This document shows positions 9,888-18,617 of a stretch of DNA of 37,461 nucleotides, piece after piece (positions within the stretch are counted from its first letter, which is position 1; the number at the start of each line of letters is the position of its first letter). Under the pieces are notes generated by a model. That model was not told the origin of the DNA. It did no database searches and was given only the letters and a program-made list of their open reading frames with translations. The stretch covers positions 1 through 37,461 of the forward strand of contig NZ_JACDRR010000012.1 in assembly GCF_013449375.1 (NCBI RefSeq), written 5' to 3'. The translations under genes were made by a program, and so were the position numbers. This stretch comes from Pectobacterium sp. CFBP8739 (GTDB taxonomy: Bacteria; Pseudomonadota; Gammaproteobacteria; Enterobacterales; Enterobacteriaceae).

Positions 9888-10617
9888 GACGATCAAAACC
9901 CTGAAAATGGAAGTCATGCGCTATAACCCTGAACAGGACAATGAACCCTATTTTGAAACGTTCGATGTCCCGTACAACACGCAGACTTCCCTGCTGGATG
10001 CGTTGGGTTATATCAAAGATAACCTAGCACCGGACCTCTCCTATCGCTGGTCCTGCCGTATGGCGATCTGTGGTTCCTGCGGCATGATGGTCAATAACGT
10101 CCCTAAATTGGCCTGTAAAACGTTCCTGCGTGACTACACCAAGGGTCTGAAGGTCGAAGCGCTAGGCAACTTCCCCATCGAGCGCGACTTAGTGGTCGAT
10201 ATGACCCACTTCATCGAGAGTCTGGAAGCCATCAAGCCGTATATCATCGGCAACGATCGTAAACCATCTGACGGCCCGAACAAGCAGACTCCGGCGCAAA
10301 TGGCGAAGTATCACCAGTTCTCCGGCTGTATTAACTGTGGTTTGTGCTACGCGGCATGTCCGCAATTTGGCCTGAACCCTGAGTTCATCGGCCCGGCGGC
10401 GATTACGCTGGCGCACCGTTATAACCTGGACAACCGCGATCATGGTAAGAAAGAACGTATGCCGCAGTTGAACGGTAATAACGGCGTGTGGAGCTGTACG
10501 TTTGTGGGCTACTGCTCAGAAGTGTGTCCAAAACACGTCGACCCAGCCGCTGCAATCCAGCAAGGCAAAGTCGAGAGCGCGAAAGACTTCATGATCGCCA
10601 TGCTGAAACCACAATAA
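9880..10617 (+). CDS. frdB: Fumarate reductase iron-sulfur subunit FrdB
   Basis: Carries electrons from menaquinol in FrdCD to the FAD of FrdA through three Fe-S clusters. The 245-aa protein has a plant-ferredoxin [2Fe-2S] site (Cys59, Cys64, Cys67, Cys79) and, in the C-terminal half, the two cysteine groups [13 protein letters not shown] and [14 protein letters not shown] for the [4Fe-4S] and [3Fe-4S] clusters. An in-frame codon at 9835 would add 15 residues, but those overlap the end of frdA and are absent from the family. The ATG at 9880 has AGGAG shortly upstream and gives [13 protein letters not shown]. It is translationally coupled to frdA through the 8-nt overlap. Confidence 0.97.
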   Translation: MAETIKTLKMEVMRYNPEQDNEPYFETFDVPYNTQTSLLDALGYIKDNLAPDLSYRWSCRMAICGSCGMMVNNVPKLACKTFLRDYTKGLKVEALGNFPIERDLVVDMTHFIESLEAIKPYIIGNDRKPSDGPNKQTPAQMAKYHQFSGCINCGLCYAACPQFGLNPEFIGPAAITLAHRYNLDNRDHGKKERMPQLNGNNGVWSCTFVGYCSEVCPKHVDPAAAIQQGKVESAKDFMIAMLKPQ

Positions 10618-10630
10618 GGGAGGGACAATG

Positions 10631-11397
<767 letters not shown>

Positions 11398-11424
11398 AAG
11401 TCACATCGGCAAATTTGTACCTCA

Positions 11425-11458
11425 CGGCCTGCACACATCGTCGCAGGCCGTTTTATTT
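11425..11458 (+). terminator. Rho-independent terminator of frdABCD
   Basis: An 8-bp stem, CGGCCTGC (11425-11432) with GCAGGCCG (11443-11450), and a 10-nt loop are followed directly by TTTTATTT. It starts 27 nt after the frdD stop. In E. coli the region after frdD leads into ampC, which is absent here. Confidence 0.9.
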
Positions 11459-11479
11459 CCGCACCTGCACGCCTCATCG

Positions 11480-11487
11480 TCTACACT
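11480..11487 (+). promoter_or_regulatory. Sigma-S-type -10 for blc
   Basis: TCTACACT fits the sigma-S extended -10 core (CTAYRCT), with no recognisable -35, as such promoters allow. Transcription would begin near 11494, about 25 nt before the blc ATG and just after the frd terminator. E. coli blc is known to be RpoS-dependent. The same motif type precedes the entericidin gene. Confidence 0.55.
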
Positions 11488-11518
11488 GGAACAGTGATGA
11501 AAACGATGAGATGTCAAT

Positions 11519-12103
11519 ATGATGCACTTTAACGCTATTCGCTTTAACACGCTTTTCTTCAAACCCCTGTTACTCACCATCAAGCGCTGCGGAAAAGCCT
11601 GCATTGCCGCGCTGGTGGCACTCTTTTCTGTCGCCTGTAGCGTAACGCCGCCCGATAACGTCACCGTCGTGGAAAATTTTGACGTCAATCGCTACCTCGG
11701 CACATGGTACGAGATCGCTCGTCTCGACCATCGCTTTGAACGCCATCTGGAACGCGTGACAGCAACCTACAGCCTACGGGATGATGGCGGCATCAAAGTA
11801 ATCAACCGTGGTTTTAACGTCGAAAAACAGGAATGGAAAGAAAGTACCGGGAAAGCCTATTTCACCGGTTCGCCTCAGCGTGGCGCGCTAAAAGTGTCGT
11901 TCTTCGGGCCATTTTATGGCGGTTACAACATTATTGAGCTGGATGACGATTACCGCTATGCCCTGATTTGTGGGCCGAACCGTGACTATCTGTGGATTCT
12001 CTCACGCACGCCAACGCTGGATGTCGCGACACGCGACAAACTGGTCGCCACAGCCAAACACTACGGCTTCCCGACAGAAGCACTTATCTGGGTCAATCAG
12101 TAA
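11519..12103 (+). CDS. blc: Outer-membrane lipoprotein Blc (bacterial lipocalin)
   Basis: A lipocalin anchored in the outer membrane that binds lysophospholipids and fatty acids, linked to envelope repair in stationary phase. The 194-aa precursor has a hydrophobic signal peptide ending in the lipobox VALFSVAC, so Cys40 would be lipidated. The lipocalin signature NRYLGTWYEIARLD (GTW at 61-63) opens the barrel, and FGPFYGGYNIIELD and the C-terminal TEALIWVNQ are family-typical. The signal region is about 15 residues longer than I recall for E. coli. I keep the ATG at 11519 because no in-frame ATG closer to the lipobox is seen, though the ribosome site is weak. A sigma-S-like -10 lies upstream. 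Confidence 0.93.
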   Translation: MMHFNAIRFNTLFFKPLLLTIKRCGKACIAALVALFSVACSVTPPDNVTVVENFDVNRYLGTWYEIARLDHRFERHLERVTATYSLRDDGGIKVINRGFNVEKQEWKESTGKAYFTGSPQRGALKVSFFGPFYGGYNIIELDDDYRYALICGPNRDYLWILSRTPTLDVATRDKLVATAKHYGFPTEALIWVNQ

Positions 12104-12111
12104 CCTGACGA

Positions 12112-12134
12112 TGTTGGCCGCCATGCGGCCAACA
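12112..12134. terminator. Strong hairpin between convergent blc and entericidin genes
   Basis: The perfect 10-bp arms TGTTGGCCGC (12112-12121) and GCGGCCAACA (12125-12134) enclose a 3-nt loop. There is no U-tract on either strand, so it is not a classical intrinsic terminator. Its place between two convergent genes suggests an mRNA 3'-end stabiliser or a two-way transcription block. Confidence 0.5.
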
Positions 12135-12167
12135 CACAAGCCGCTTGAAAAATGATGGGTATGGCTA

Positions 12168-12299
12168 TTACTGGGCGCTGCGCTGAATAGCCTTCCCACC
12201 CGCCTCAACATCTTGTCCAATACCACGAGTGGTATTACACCCGACCACCGCAGAGAGAATAACCAGAGAGAAAATGGCAACACACGCTTTCTTCAACAT
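12168..12299 (-). CDS. ecnB: Entericidin-family small lipoprotein (EcnA/EcnB-like)
   Basis: A 43-aa lipoprotein precursor. It begins MLKKACVAIFSLVILS and has a lipobox ending VVGC, so Cys21 would be acylated. The mature part starts CNTTRGIGQD, the entericidin signature. The ATG (12299-12297) follows AAGGAAG at good spacing. In E. coli ecnA and ecnB lie next to efp on the same strand and form an antidote/toxin lipoprotein pair linked to stationary-phase lysis. Only one member is seen here. Its N-terminus and CNTTRG resemble EcnB (the toxin) more than EcnA, but it is shorter than EcnB, so A versus B is uncertain. It lies 311 bp downstream of efp with its own sigma-S-like -10. Confidence 0.85.
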   Translation of the reverse strand: MLKKACVAIFSLVILSAVVGCNTTRGIGQDVEAGGKAIQRSAQ

Positions 12300-12353
12300 A
12301 CTCGCTTCCTTCTTTATGAGAGTAGGATTTCAACGGTACGAAAGGACTGCTTG

Positions 12354-12364
12354 TTAAGCGTAGC
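12354..12364 (-). promoter_or_regulatory. Sigma-S-type extended -10 for the entericidin gene
   Basis: On the minus strand GCTACGCTTAA matches the sigma-S extended -10 consensus KCTAYRCTTAA at every position. The start site would be near 12347, leaving a leader of about 50 nt with the ribosome site. No good -35 is present. E. coli ecnB is known to need sigma-S, so this agrees. Confidence 0.65.
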
Positions 12365-12431
12365 CAATTTTGATGCTTGTGACGGTTTTTTCGGATGAGG
12401 AGAGAGGAAAGCCAAAAGAGGATATCAACGA

Positions 12432-12467
12432 AGCGAAAAAATCAAAAAGCCACCCTGACAGAAGGCT
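12432..12467 (-). terminator. Candidate efp terminator
   Basis: On the minus strand AGCC (12467-12464) can pair with GGCT (12451-12448), with a possible inner CTG-CAG pairing, and is followed by TTTTTGATTTTTT. The U-tract is convincing but the stem is short. It lies about 145 nt after the efp stop. Confidence 0.4.
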
Positions 12468-12610
12468 AATACGGTTCACTTAAGCATGGATTTAGGGGGA
12501 AACACGGTGATGAGGTTCCCGCAGGGATACCTCGCACCGTGGTCGCCCCCGGTATCTCGATCCTTAAACGATCGGCATTACCCTCACAGAAGGCGGCATT
12601 TCCAGATACA

Positions 12611-13177
12611 TTACTTAACGCGTGAAACGTACTCACCAGAACGCGTGTCAACTCTGACCACTTCGCCGATCTGTACGAACAATGGCACTTTAACGACCGC
12701 GCCGGTGCTCAGCGTTGCTGGCTTACCACCAGTACCTGCGGTATCGCCTTTCAGGCCTGGATCGGTATCGGTGATTTCAGCTTCGATAAAGTTCGGCGGC
12801 TGAACGGCGATAGGACGACCATCCCACAGGGTAACGATACATTCAGCGTTGTCCTGCAACCATTTTGCAGAATCACCCACGGTTTTCTCTTCAACCTGAT
12901 GCTGTTCAAACGTCTCAGGGTGCATGAAGTGGTAGAACTCACCATCGTTATACAGGTAGTTCATGTTGGTATCTACAACATCTGCGCCTTCTGCAGAATC
13001 GGTAGATTTGAAGGTTTTCTCAACGCGAGAACCCGTCAACAGACGACGCATTTTTACGCGAGCAAAAGCCTGGCCTTTACCCGGCTTAACAAATTCACTG
13101 GATTCGATGGCATACGGCTCGCCTTCGAACATGATTTTAAGACCGGAACGGAAATCGTTGCTAGAATAAGTCGCCAT
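12611..13177 (-). CDS. efp: Elongation factor P
   Basis: A translation factor that enters the E site to rescue ribosomes stalled at polyproline stretches. The 188-aa product has the expected three-domain length. [11 protein letters not shown] places the modified lysine at Lys34, in the context that EpmA beta-lysylates in enterobacteria. The ATG at 13177-13175 gives [16 protein letters not shown]. It is divergent from epmB, with only 41 bp between the two starts, so their promoters must overlap each other or the coding ends. The presence of epmA and epmB in the window makes the beta-lysine pathway complete. Confidence 0.98.
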   Translation of the reverse strand: MATYSSNDFRSGLKIMFEGEPYAIESSEFVKPGKGQAFARVKMRRLLTGSRVEKTFKSTDSAEGADVVDTNMNYLYNDGEFYHFMHPETFEQHQVEEKTVGDSAKWLQDNAECIVTLWDGRPIAVQPPNFIEAEITDTDPGLKGDTAGTGGKPATLSTGAVVKVPLFVQIGEVVRVDTRSGEYVSRVK

Positions 13178-13218
13178 AAAGGCCCTCTACAATTTAATAC
13201 TGGTACGAAGCCAAAAAA

Positions 13219-14271
13219 ATGGCACACATTGTAACCCTAAATATACCTTCCAGAGAAGATTGGTTGCAGCAACTTGCAGACGTAATTACCGATCCTGATG
13301 AATTACTGCAACTTTTGGCACTGAACGATCACGCTAAACTCCGACAAGGTAACGATGCACGCAGGCTTTTTGCTCTGCGAGTACCGCGCGCATTCGCTGC
13401 ACGGATGCAAAAAGGTAATCCTGACGATCCGTTGCTGCTACAGGTATTAACCGCACGCGAGGAGTTTACTGCCACGCCAGGCTTCACCCACGACCCGCTT
13501 GATGAGCAACACAGCGTCGTGCCGGGCCTGCTGCACAAATATCACAACCGCGCGTTATTGCTGGTGAAAGGCGGTTGCGCGGTGAACTGTCGCTACTGCT
13601 TCCGCCGTCATTTTCCGTACCAGGATAATCAGGGCAACAAGGCAAATTGGCGTCAGGCTCTGGATTATATCCGCCAGCATCCCGAACTGGATGAAATCAT
13701 TTTTTCCGGCGGCGACCCGCTAATGGCCAAAGACCACGAGCTAGACTGGCTGATCACCGAACTGGAAACTATCCCTCATCTGAAACGCCTGCGCATTCAC
13801 AGCCGCTTACCTGTGGTTATTCCTGCCCGCATCACCGACGCACTGTGCGATCGCCTGTCACGCAGTTCGCTTCAGGTATTGCTGGTGACGCATATTAATC
13901 ATCCGCAGGAAATTGATCCTGACTTAACACAAAGTATGGCGCGTTTGCGCCGCGCTGGCGTGACACTACTCAACCAAAGTGTGCTGCTGCGTGGGGTGAA
14001 TGACAGCGCAGAGACACTTGCTCAACTCAGCAATGCCTTATTTGATGCGGGTATTCTGCCTTATTACCTGCATGTACTGGACAAAGTTCAAGGGGCTGCG
14101 CATTTTCTGGTGGATGACAACGAGGCACGCCTCTTGGTTAAAGCGCTAATGAAGCAGGTATCAGGCTATCTGGTGCCGCGTCTGGCACGGGAAATCGGTG
14201 GAGAAGCCAGCAAAACGCCGCTGGATTTAGGGATGAAGCAACATCAGGACGATACTGAGCGATTACGTTGA
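13219..14271 (+). CDS. epmB: L-lysine 2,3-aminomutase EpmB (YjeK), EF-P modification
   Basis: A radical-SAM, PLP-dependent enzyme that converts L-alpha-lysine to (R)-beta-lysine for EpmA. The 350-aa protein carries the CxxxCxxC iron-sulfur motif in GGCAVNCRYCFRRHFPY (Cys120, Cys124, Cys127), the SGGDPLMAKD SAM-binding stretch and a C-terminal EIGGEASKTPLD segment that contains the PLP-site lysine by family alignment. The ATG at 13219 gives MAHIVTLNIPSREDW, as in E. coli EpmB. It is slightly longer at the C-terminus than E. coli. It is divergent from efp and ends in a strong terminator before convergent yjeI. Confidence 0.97.
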   Translation: MAHIVTLNIPSREDWLQQLADVITDPDELLQLLALNDHAKLRQGNDARRLFALRVPRAFAARMQKGNPDDPLLLQVLTAREEFTATPGFTHDPLDEQHSVVPGLLHKYHNRALLLVKGGCAVNCRYCFRRHFPYQDNQGNKANWRQALDYIRQHPELDEIIFSGGDPLMAKDHELDWLITELETIPHLKRLRIHSRLPVVIPARITDALCDRLSRSSLQVLLVTHINHPQEIDPDLTQSMARLRRAGVTLLNQSVLLRGVNDSAETLAQLSNALFDAGILPYYLHVLDKVQGAAHFLVDDNEARLLVKALMKQVSGYLVPRLAREIGGEASKTPLDLGMKQHQDDTERLR

Positions 14272-14290
14272 CTGAGTAAGTAAACACGAC

Positions 14291-14327
14291 AGTGAGAGCG
14301 GATTGTCCCGCTCTCACTGGGTTTTTC
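14291..14327 (+). terminator. Rho-independent terminator of epmB
   Basis: An 11-bp stem, AGTGAGAGCGG (14291-14301) with CCGCTCTCACT (14308-14318), and a 6-nt loop are followed by GGGTTTTTCTT. The other strand lacks a U-tract, so it serves epmB only. Confidence 0.93.
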
Positions 14328-14332
14328 TTAGC

Positions 14333-14677
14333 TTAAGGACACTTGTAAACGCTGCCGTTCATTTTACTGTCCAGCGGCGCAAAGCTTGACCAGAAGGTCT
14401 CACTCGGACTGGTTGCGCCATAGACAGTATTGCCTCCCATCGCCGCCGCTTTATTACGCAGATCGTTCGCCGCACCGCGCATAGCACTTCCGTCGCCATG
14501 ATTGCCTGACAGCCAGTTGGATTGGCTACCGCTGGCTTGCCCTAAAAGCTGACATTCGCTTCCTGGTTTGGTATCCGTGAACGTCACGGTTTGTCCGGCT
14601 GCGCTGAGTTGATTGGAGCTACTGCAACCCGCCACTAATAGTGCGGCGGATAGCCCCAACAGAATACGAATCTGCAT
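14333..14677 (-). CDS. yjeI: YjeI-like lipoprotein (DUF4156)
   Basis: A small predicted lipoprotein of unknown function, 114 aa. The signal peptide MQIRILLGLSAALLVAGC ends in lipobox LVAGC, so Cys18 would be lipidated. The mature part, with two further cysteines (Cys42 and near the end YKCP), has the family stretches SNWLSGNHG and MRGAANDLRNKAAAMGGN. E. coli yjeI also lies near epmB, next to groEL. Here its upstream neighbour is pgi on the same strand, 43 nt away, so groESL is not adjacent. Cotranscription with pgi is possible because no terminator is seen between them. Confidence 0.9.
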   Translation of the reverse strand: MQIRILLGLSAALLVAGCSSSNQLSAAGQTVTFTDTKPGSECQLLGQASGSQSNWLSGNHGDGSAMRGAANDLRNKAAAMGGNTVYGATSPSETFWSSFAPLDSKMNGSVYKCP

Positions 14678-14720
14678 ATCTTCCTCCTTGCGATTGAAAA
14701 ACCAAAGGGCATAGGCCCGA

Positions 14721-16385
<1,665 letters not shown>

Positions 16386-16482
16386 CTAAGCATGAGTTCA
16401 AAGTGACTGAATCGATTGTATCCCTTAAAATTCAGATTGAGATCCCTTTTCTTGCTAAAAGCGGTTCATGCCGTTTTGTTTA

Positions 16483-16511
16483 TTGACAGAAACCGCATAA
16501 CCCGTTATTTG
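16483..16511 (+). promoter_or_regulatory. lysC promoter
   Basis: A consensus -35 TTGACA (16483-16488), 17 nt, then TATTTG (16506-16511). Transcription would begin about where the riboswitch P1 stem starts, which supports the call. Confidence 0.7.
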
Positions 16512-16513
16512 TA

Positions 16514-16732
16514 ACACCGTACTTGCACACTCGGTGTGCAAGCCAGAAGAGGCGCATCGCCCAGGTAAGATGTCGGAGGAACCGTAATCCGCTGATGATA
16601 TCCGAGGGGGAGCGATGCCGAGATGCGGTGAAAATACGGTTTTCACCCTATCGACTACAGAGGCTGAATCCTCTGGGTTGTCACCGGATTTGTCCTGATG
16701 GACATCCAGCAAGGTGGAGCGCTTCTGGGTGT
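16514..16732 (+). ncRNA. Lysine riboswitch (L box) in the lysC leader
   Basis: A cis-acting aptamer that binds lysine and lowers LysC production. P1 is formed by ACACC (16514-16518) with GGTGT (16728-16732). It is followed by the P2 hairpin TTGCACAC/GTGTGCAA and the conserved core AGCCAGAAGAGGCGC. Further signature segments are CCGAGGGGGAGCGATGCCGAG, split over two helices, GGCTGAATCCTCTGGGTTGTCACC and GGAGCGCTTCTGGGT. These match the E. coli lysC leader as I remember it. The expression platform probably includes the CGTAG/CTACG hairpin (16735-16753) and the region up to the ribosome site. In E. coli the switch acts on translation and RNase E cleavage. Confidence 0.93.
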
Positions 16733-16803
16733 ATCGTAGTCATTTTTTCTACGCCTGCCCCCTACTTTTGCTCTCCCCCTGTGCCAAGGCTGATTAATGG
16801 AAT

Positions 16804-16823
16804 GCTGTTTACTGAAAAACAGC
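16804..16823 (+). promoter_or_regulatory. Extra hairpin between the lysine riboswitch and lysC
   Basis: GCTGTTT (16804-16810) pairs with AAACAGC (16817-16823) around the loop ACTGAA, ending 14 nt before the GAGG ribosome site. The flanks (GTGCCAAGGCTG before, CTGACACGAGG after) match the E. coli lysC leader, whose intervening stretch I remember as shorter and without this stem. Confidence 0.45.
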
Positions 16824-16850
16824 CTACCCCCTGACACGAGGTTTTTTGAC

Positions 16851-18227
16851 ATGTCTGCAACTGAAGTCTCCGCAAACGCGAATTCTACCGTTATTGCCAA
16901 ATTTGGCGGCACCAGCGTGGCGGACTTTGACGCCATGAATCGCAGTGCCGATGTGGTGTTATCCAATCCGAATGTGCGCGTTGTGGTGCTGTCGGCGTCG
17001 GCAGGTATCACGAATTTACTGGTCGCGCTCGCAGAAGGGTTAGCTCCGGAAGCGCGCGCCGAGCATCTGGCGAAAATCCGCCAGATCCAATACGCCATCA
17101 TCGATAAACTAACCAATCAAAACGTTATTCGCGATGAAATTGACCGCATGCTGGACAACGTCACCACGCTGTCTGAAGCGGCGGCGCTTGCCACATCGAA
17201 CGCCCTGACCGATGAACTGGTCAGCCACGGCGAACTGATGTCTACCCTGCTGTTTGTCGAGATTCTGCGCCAGCGTGATGTCGTGGCAGAATGGTTCGAT
17301 GTGCGCAAAATCATGCGCACCGACGATCACTTTGGCCGTGCACAGCCGGACTGCGACGTGCTGGGCGAACTGACGCGCAGCCAGTTGCAGCCACGTCTTG
17401 AGCAAGGTCTGGTGATTACACAGGGCTTCATCGGCAGTGAGGCGAAAGGCCGCACGACTACACTGGGTCGCGGCGGTAGTGATTATACGGCGGCGCTGCT
17501 GGGCGAAGCCCTCAACGTCAGCCGGATTGACATCTGGACTGATGTGCCTGGCATCTACACCACCGATCCTCGCGTGGTGCCGACAGCAAAACGCATCGAC
17601 CAGATCATGTTTGAAGAAGCGGCCGAAATGGCGACATTTGGCGCGAAAGTCCTGCACCCAGCCACGTTGCTGCCTGCGGTACGTAGCGATATCCCTGTAT
17701 TCGTCGGCTCCAGTAAAGATCCGGCCGCTGGTGGTACGCTGGTGTGCAATAAAACCGAAAACCCGCCGCTGTTCCGCGCGCTAGCGCTGCGTCGTAAACA
17801 AACGCTGCTTAAGCTGTATAGTCTGAACATGCTGCACGCACGCGGTTTTCTGGCCGAAGTGTTCAGCATTCTGGCACGTCACAACATCTCCGTTGACCTG
17901 ATCACCACATCAGAAGTCAACGTCGCGCTGACGCTCGACACCACCGGTTCCACCTCCACGGGCGACAGCCTGCTGTCCAGCGCCCTGCTGACTGAACTGT
18001 CATCACTGTGTCGTGTCGAGGTTGAAGAGAATCTGTCGCTGGTCGCGCTGATCGGCAACAATCTGTCTCAGGCCTGTGGCGTCGGGAAGGAAGTGTTTGG
18101 CGTACTGGAACCTTTCCGCATTCGCCTGATCTGCTACGGTGCCAGCAGCAACAACCTGTGTTTCCTGGTTCCTGGCGACGACGCCGAACGCGTGGTACAG
18201 ACGCTGCACCGCAGCCTGTTCGAGTAG
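16851..18227 (+). CDS. lysC: Lysine-sensitive aspartokinase III LysC
   Basis: Phosphorylates aspartate in the first step to lysine, threonine and methionine. This isozyme is feedback-inhibited by lysine. The 458-aa product has the kinase signature KFGGTSVADFDAM near the N-terminus, TTTLGRGGSDYTAALL in the catalytic domain, and two C-terminal ACT domains (RGFLAEVFSILARHNISVD and VGKEVFGVLEPFRI). The start is ATG 16851, with GAGG 9 nt upstream. A reading from 16797 would add 18 residues encoded by the leader hairpin and ribosome site and is rejected. The N-terminus (MSATEVSANANSTVIAKFGG) is about 9 residues longer than in E. coli. It is controlled by the upstream lysine riboswitch. Confidence 0.97.
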   Translation: MSATEVSANANSTVIAKFGGTSVADFDAMNRSADVVLSNPNVRVVVLSASAGITNLLVALAEGLAPEARAEHLAKIRQIQYAIIDKLTNQNVIRDEIDRMLDNVTTLSEAAALATSNALTDELVSHGELMSTLLFVEILRQRDVVAEWFDVRKIMRTDDHFGRAQPDCDVLGELTRSQLQPRLEQGLVITQGFIGSEAKGRTTTLGRGGSDYTAALLGEALNVSRIDIWTDVPGIYTTDPRVVPTAKRIDQIMFEEAAEMATFGAKVLHPATLLPAVRSDIPVFVGSSKDPAAGGTLVCNKTENPPLFRALALRRKQTLLKLYSLNMLHARGFLAEVFSILARHNISVDLITTSEVNVALTLDTTGSTSTGDSLLSSALLTELSSLCRVEVEENLSLVALIGNNLSQACGVGKEVFGVLEPFRIRLICYGASSNNLCFLVPGDDAERVVQTLHRSLFE

Positions 18228-18284
18228 ATTCACGACGTCTAGTCTGTCTCTTCGTCATATTCTTATGCAGACGCGGATTTTGCC

Positions 18285-18538
18285 GTTATTCGGCGTAAAA
18301 AATTATGCTGAGGAGATGGCTGGCTTAGGATGAGCCGCATGGACGCGGCGAAAGCTTGCGCCACGCATGGAGCGTGTCGCAAGCGGTCCGTTAAGCCCGA
18401 TATCGACGAAGGCACCGCGTCAGCGGCATAATTTCCGCCGAAAGCCTGGGGTCACGGGGCGAGCGGCGTCTGAGCCGTCCCGTGTCGGGCGCGTGCTACG
18501 AGGTAGCATGAAAATGGCAGCATTATCGCGCACGAAAC
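18285..18538 (+). repeat. Structured intergenic repeat, copy A
   Basis: One of three long related repeats. The core (18291-18440) is bounded by the inverted repeat CGGCG-N6-ATTATGC / GCATAAT-N3-CGCCG. Inside are a hairpin GCCGC/GCGGC with loop ATGGAC (18334-18349) and a longer stem GCTTGCG-c-CACGC / GCGTG-t-CGCAAGC with loop ATGGA (18354-18384). A 3' module (18441-18538) follows, with hairpins CACGGG/CCCGTG and TGCTAC/GTAGCA and the tail GCGCACGAAAC. It lies between convergent lysC and yjbB and has no coding potential. The rest of the 369-bp gap (18228-18284, 18539-18596) shows no further feature. Confidence 0.9.
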
Positions 18539-18593
18539 TATCTCTCAATCAGCATAAAAATAGACGGCTGTATCCAGTGAAACCCCACAAAGA

Positions 18594-18617
18594 GAATCAC
18601 AGCGTCAGCGGTGATTC
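18594..18617 (-). terminator. Weak candidate terminator at the yjbB-like stop codon
   Basis: GAATCAC (18594-18600) pairs with GTGATTC (18611-18617) around a 10-nt loop. The stop codon of the yjbB-like gene is inside the stem. On the minus strand TCTCTTTG follows, a poor U-tract. Confidence 0.35.

Larger units (their letters stand above)
12300..12610. other. 311-bp efp-entericidin gap
   Basis: No gene is seen. On the minus strand it holds, in order after efp, about 140 nt without clear features, the candidate efp terminator (12467-12432), the sigma-S-type -10 (12364-12354) and the entericidin ribosome site. There is room for a second entericidin, but none is found. Confidence 0.5.

Noticed and set aside
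9006-9917. Long open frame (303 codons) antisense to frdA
   Set aside because: It lies wholly opposite the strongly supported frdA/frdB coding sequence, with low-complexity composition and no family features.
16797-16850. 18-codon N-terminal extension of lysC
   Set aside because: It is encoded by the leader hairpin and the GAGG ribosome site. The ATG at 16851 fits spacing and family N-terminus. It is kept only as a side remark in the riboswitch finding.
18234-18250. GACGTCTAGTCTGTCT after lysC, resembling Met boxes
   Set aside because: It lies downstream of lysC with no gene start following on either strand, and only one of the two 8-mers is close to consensus.
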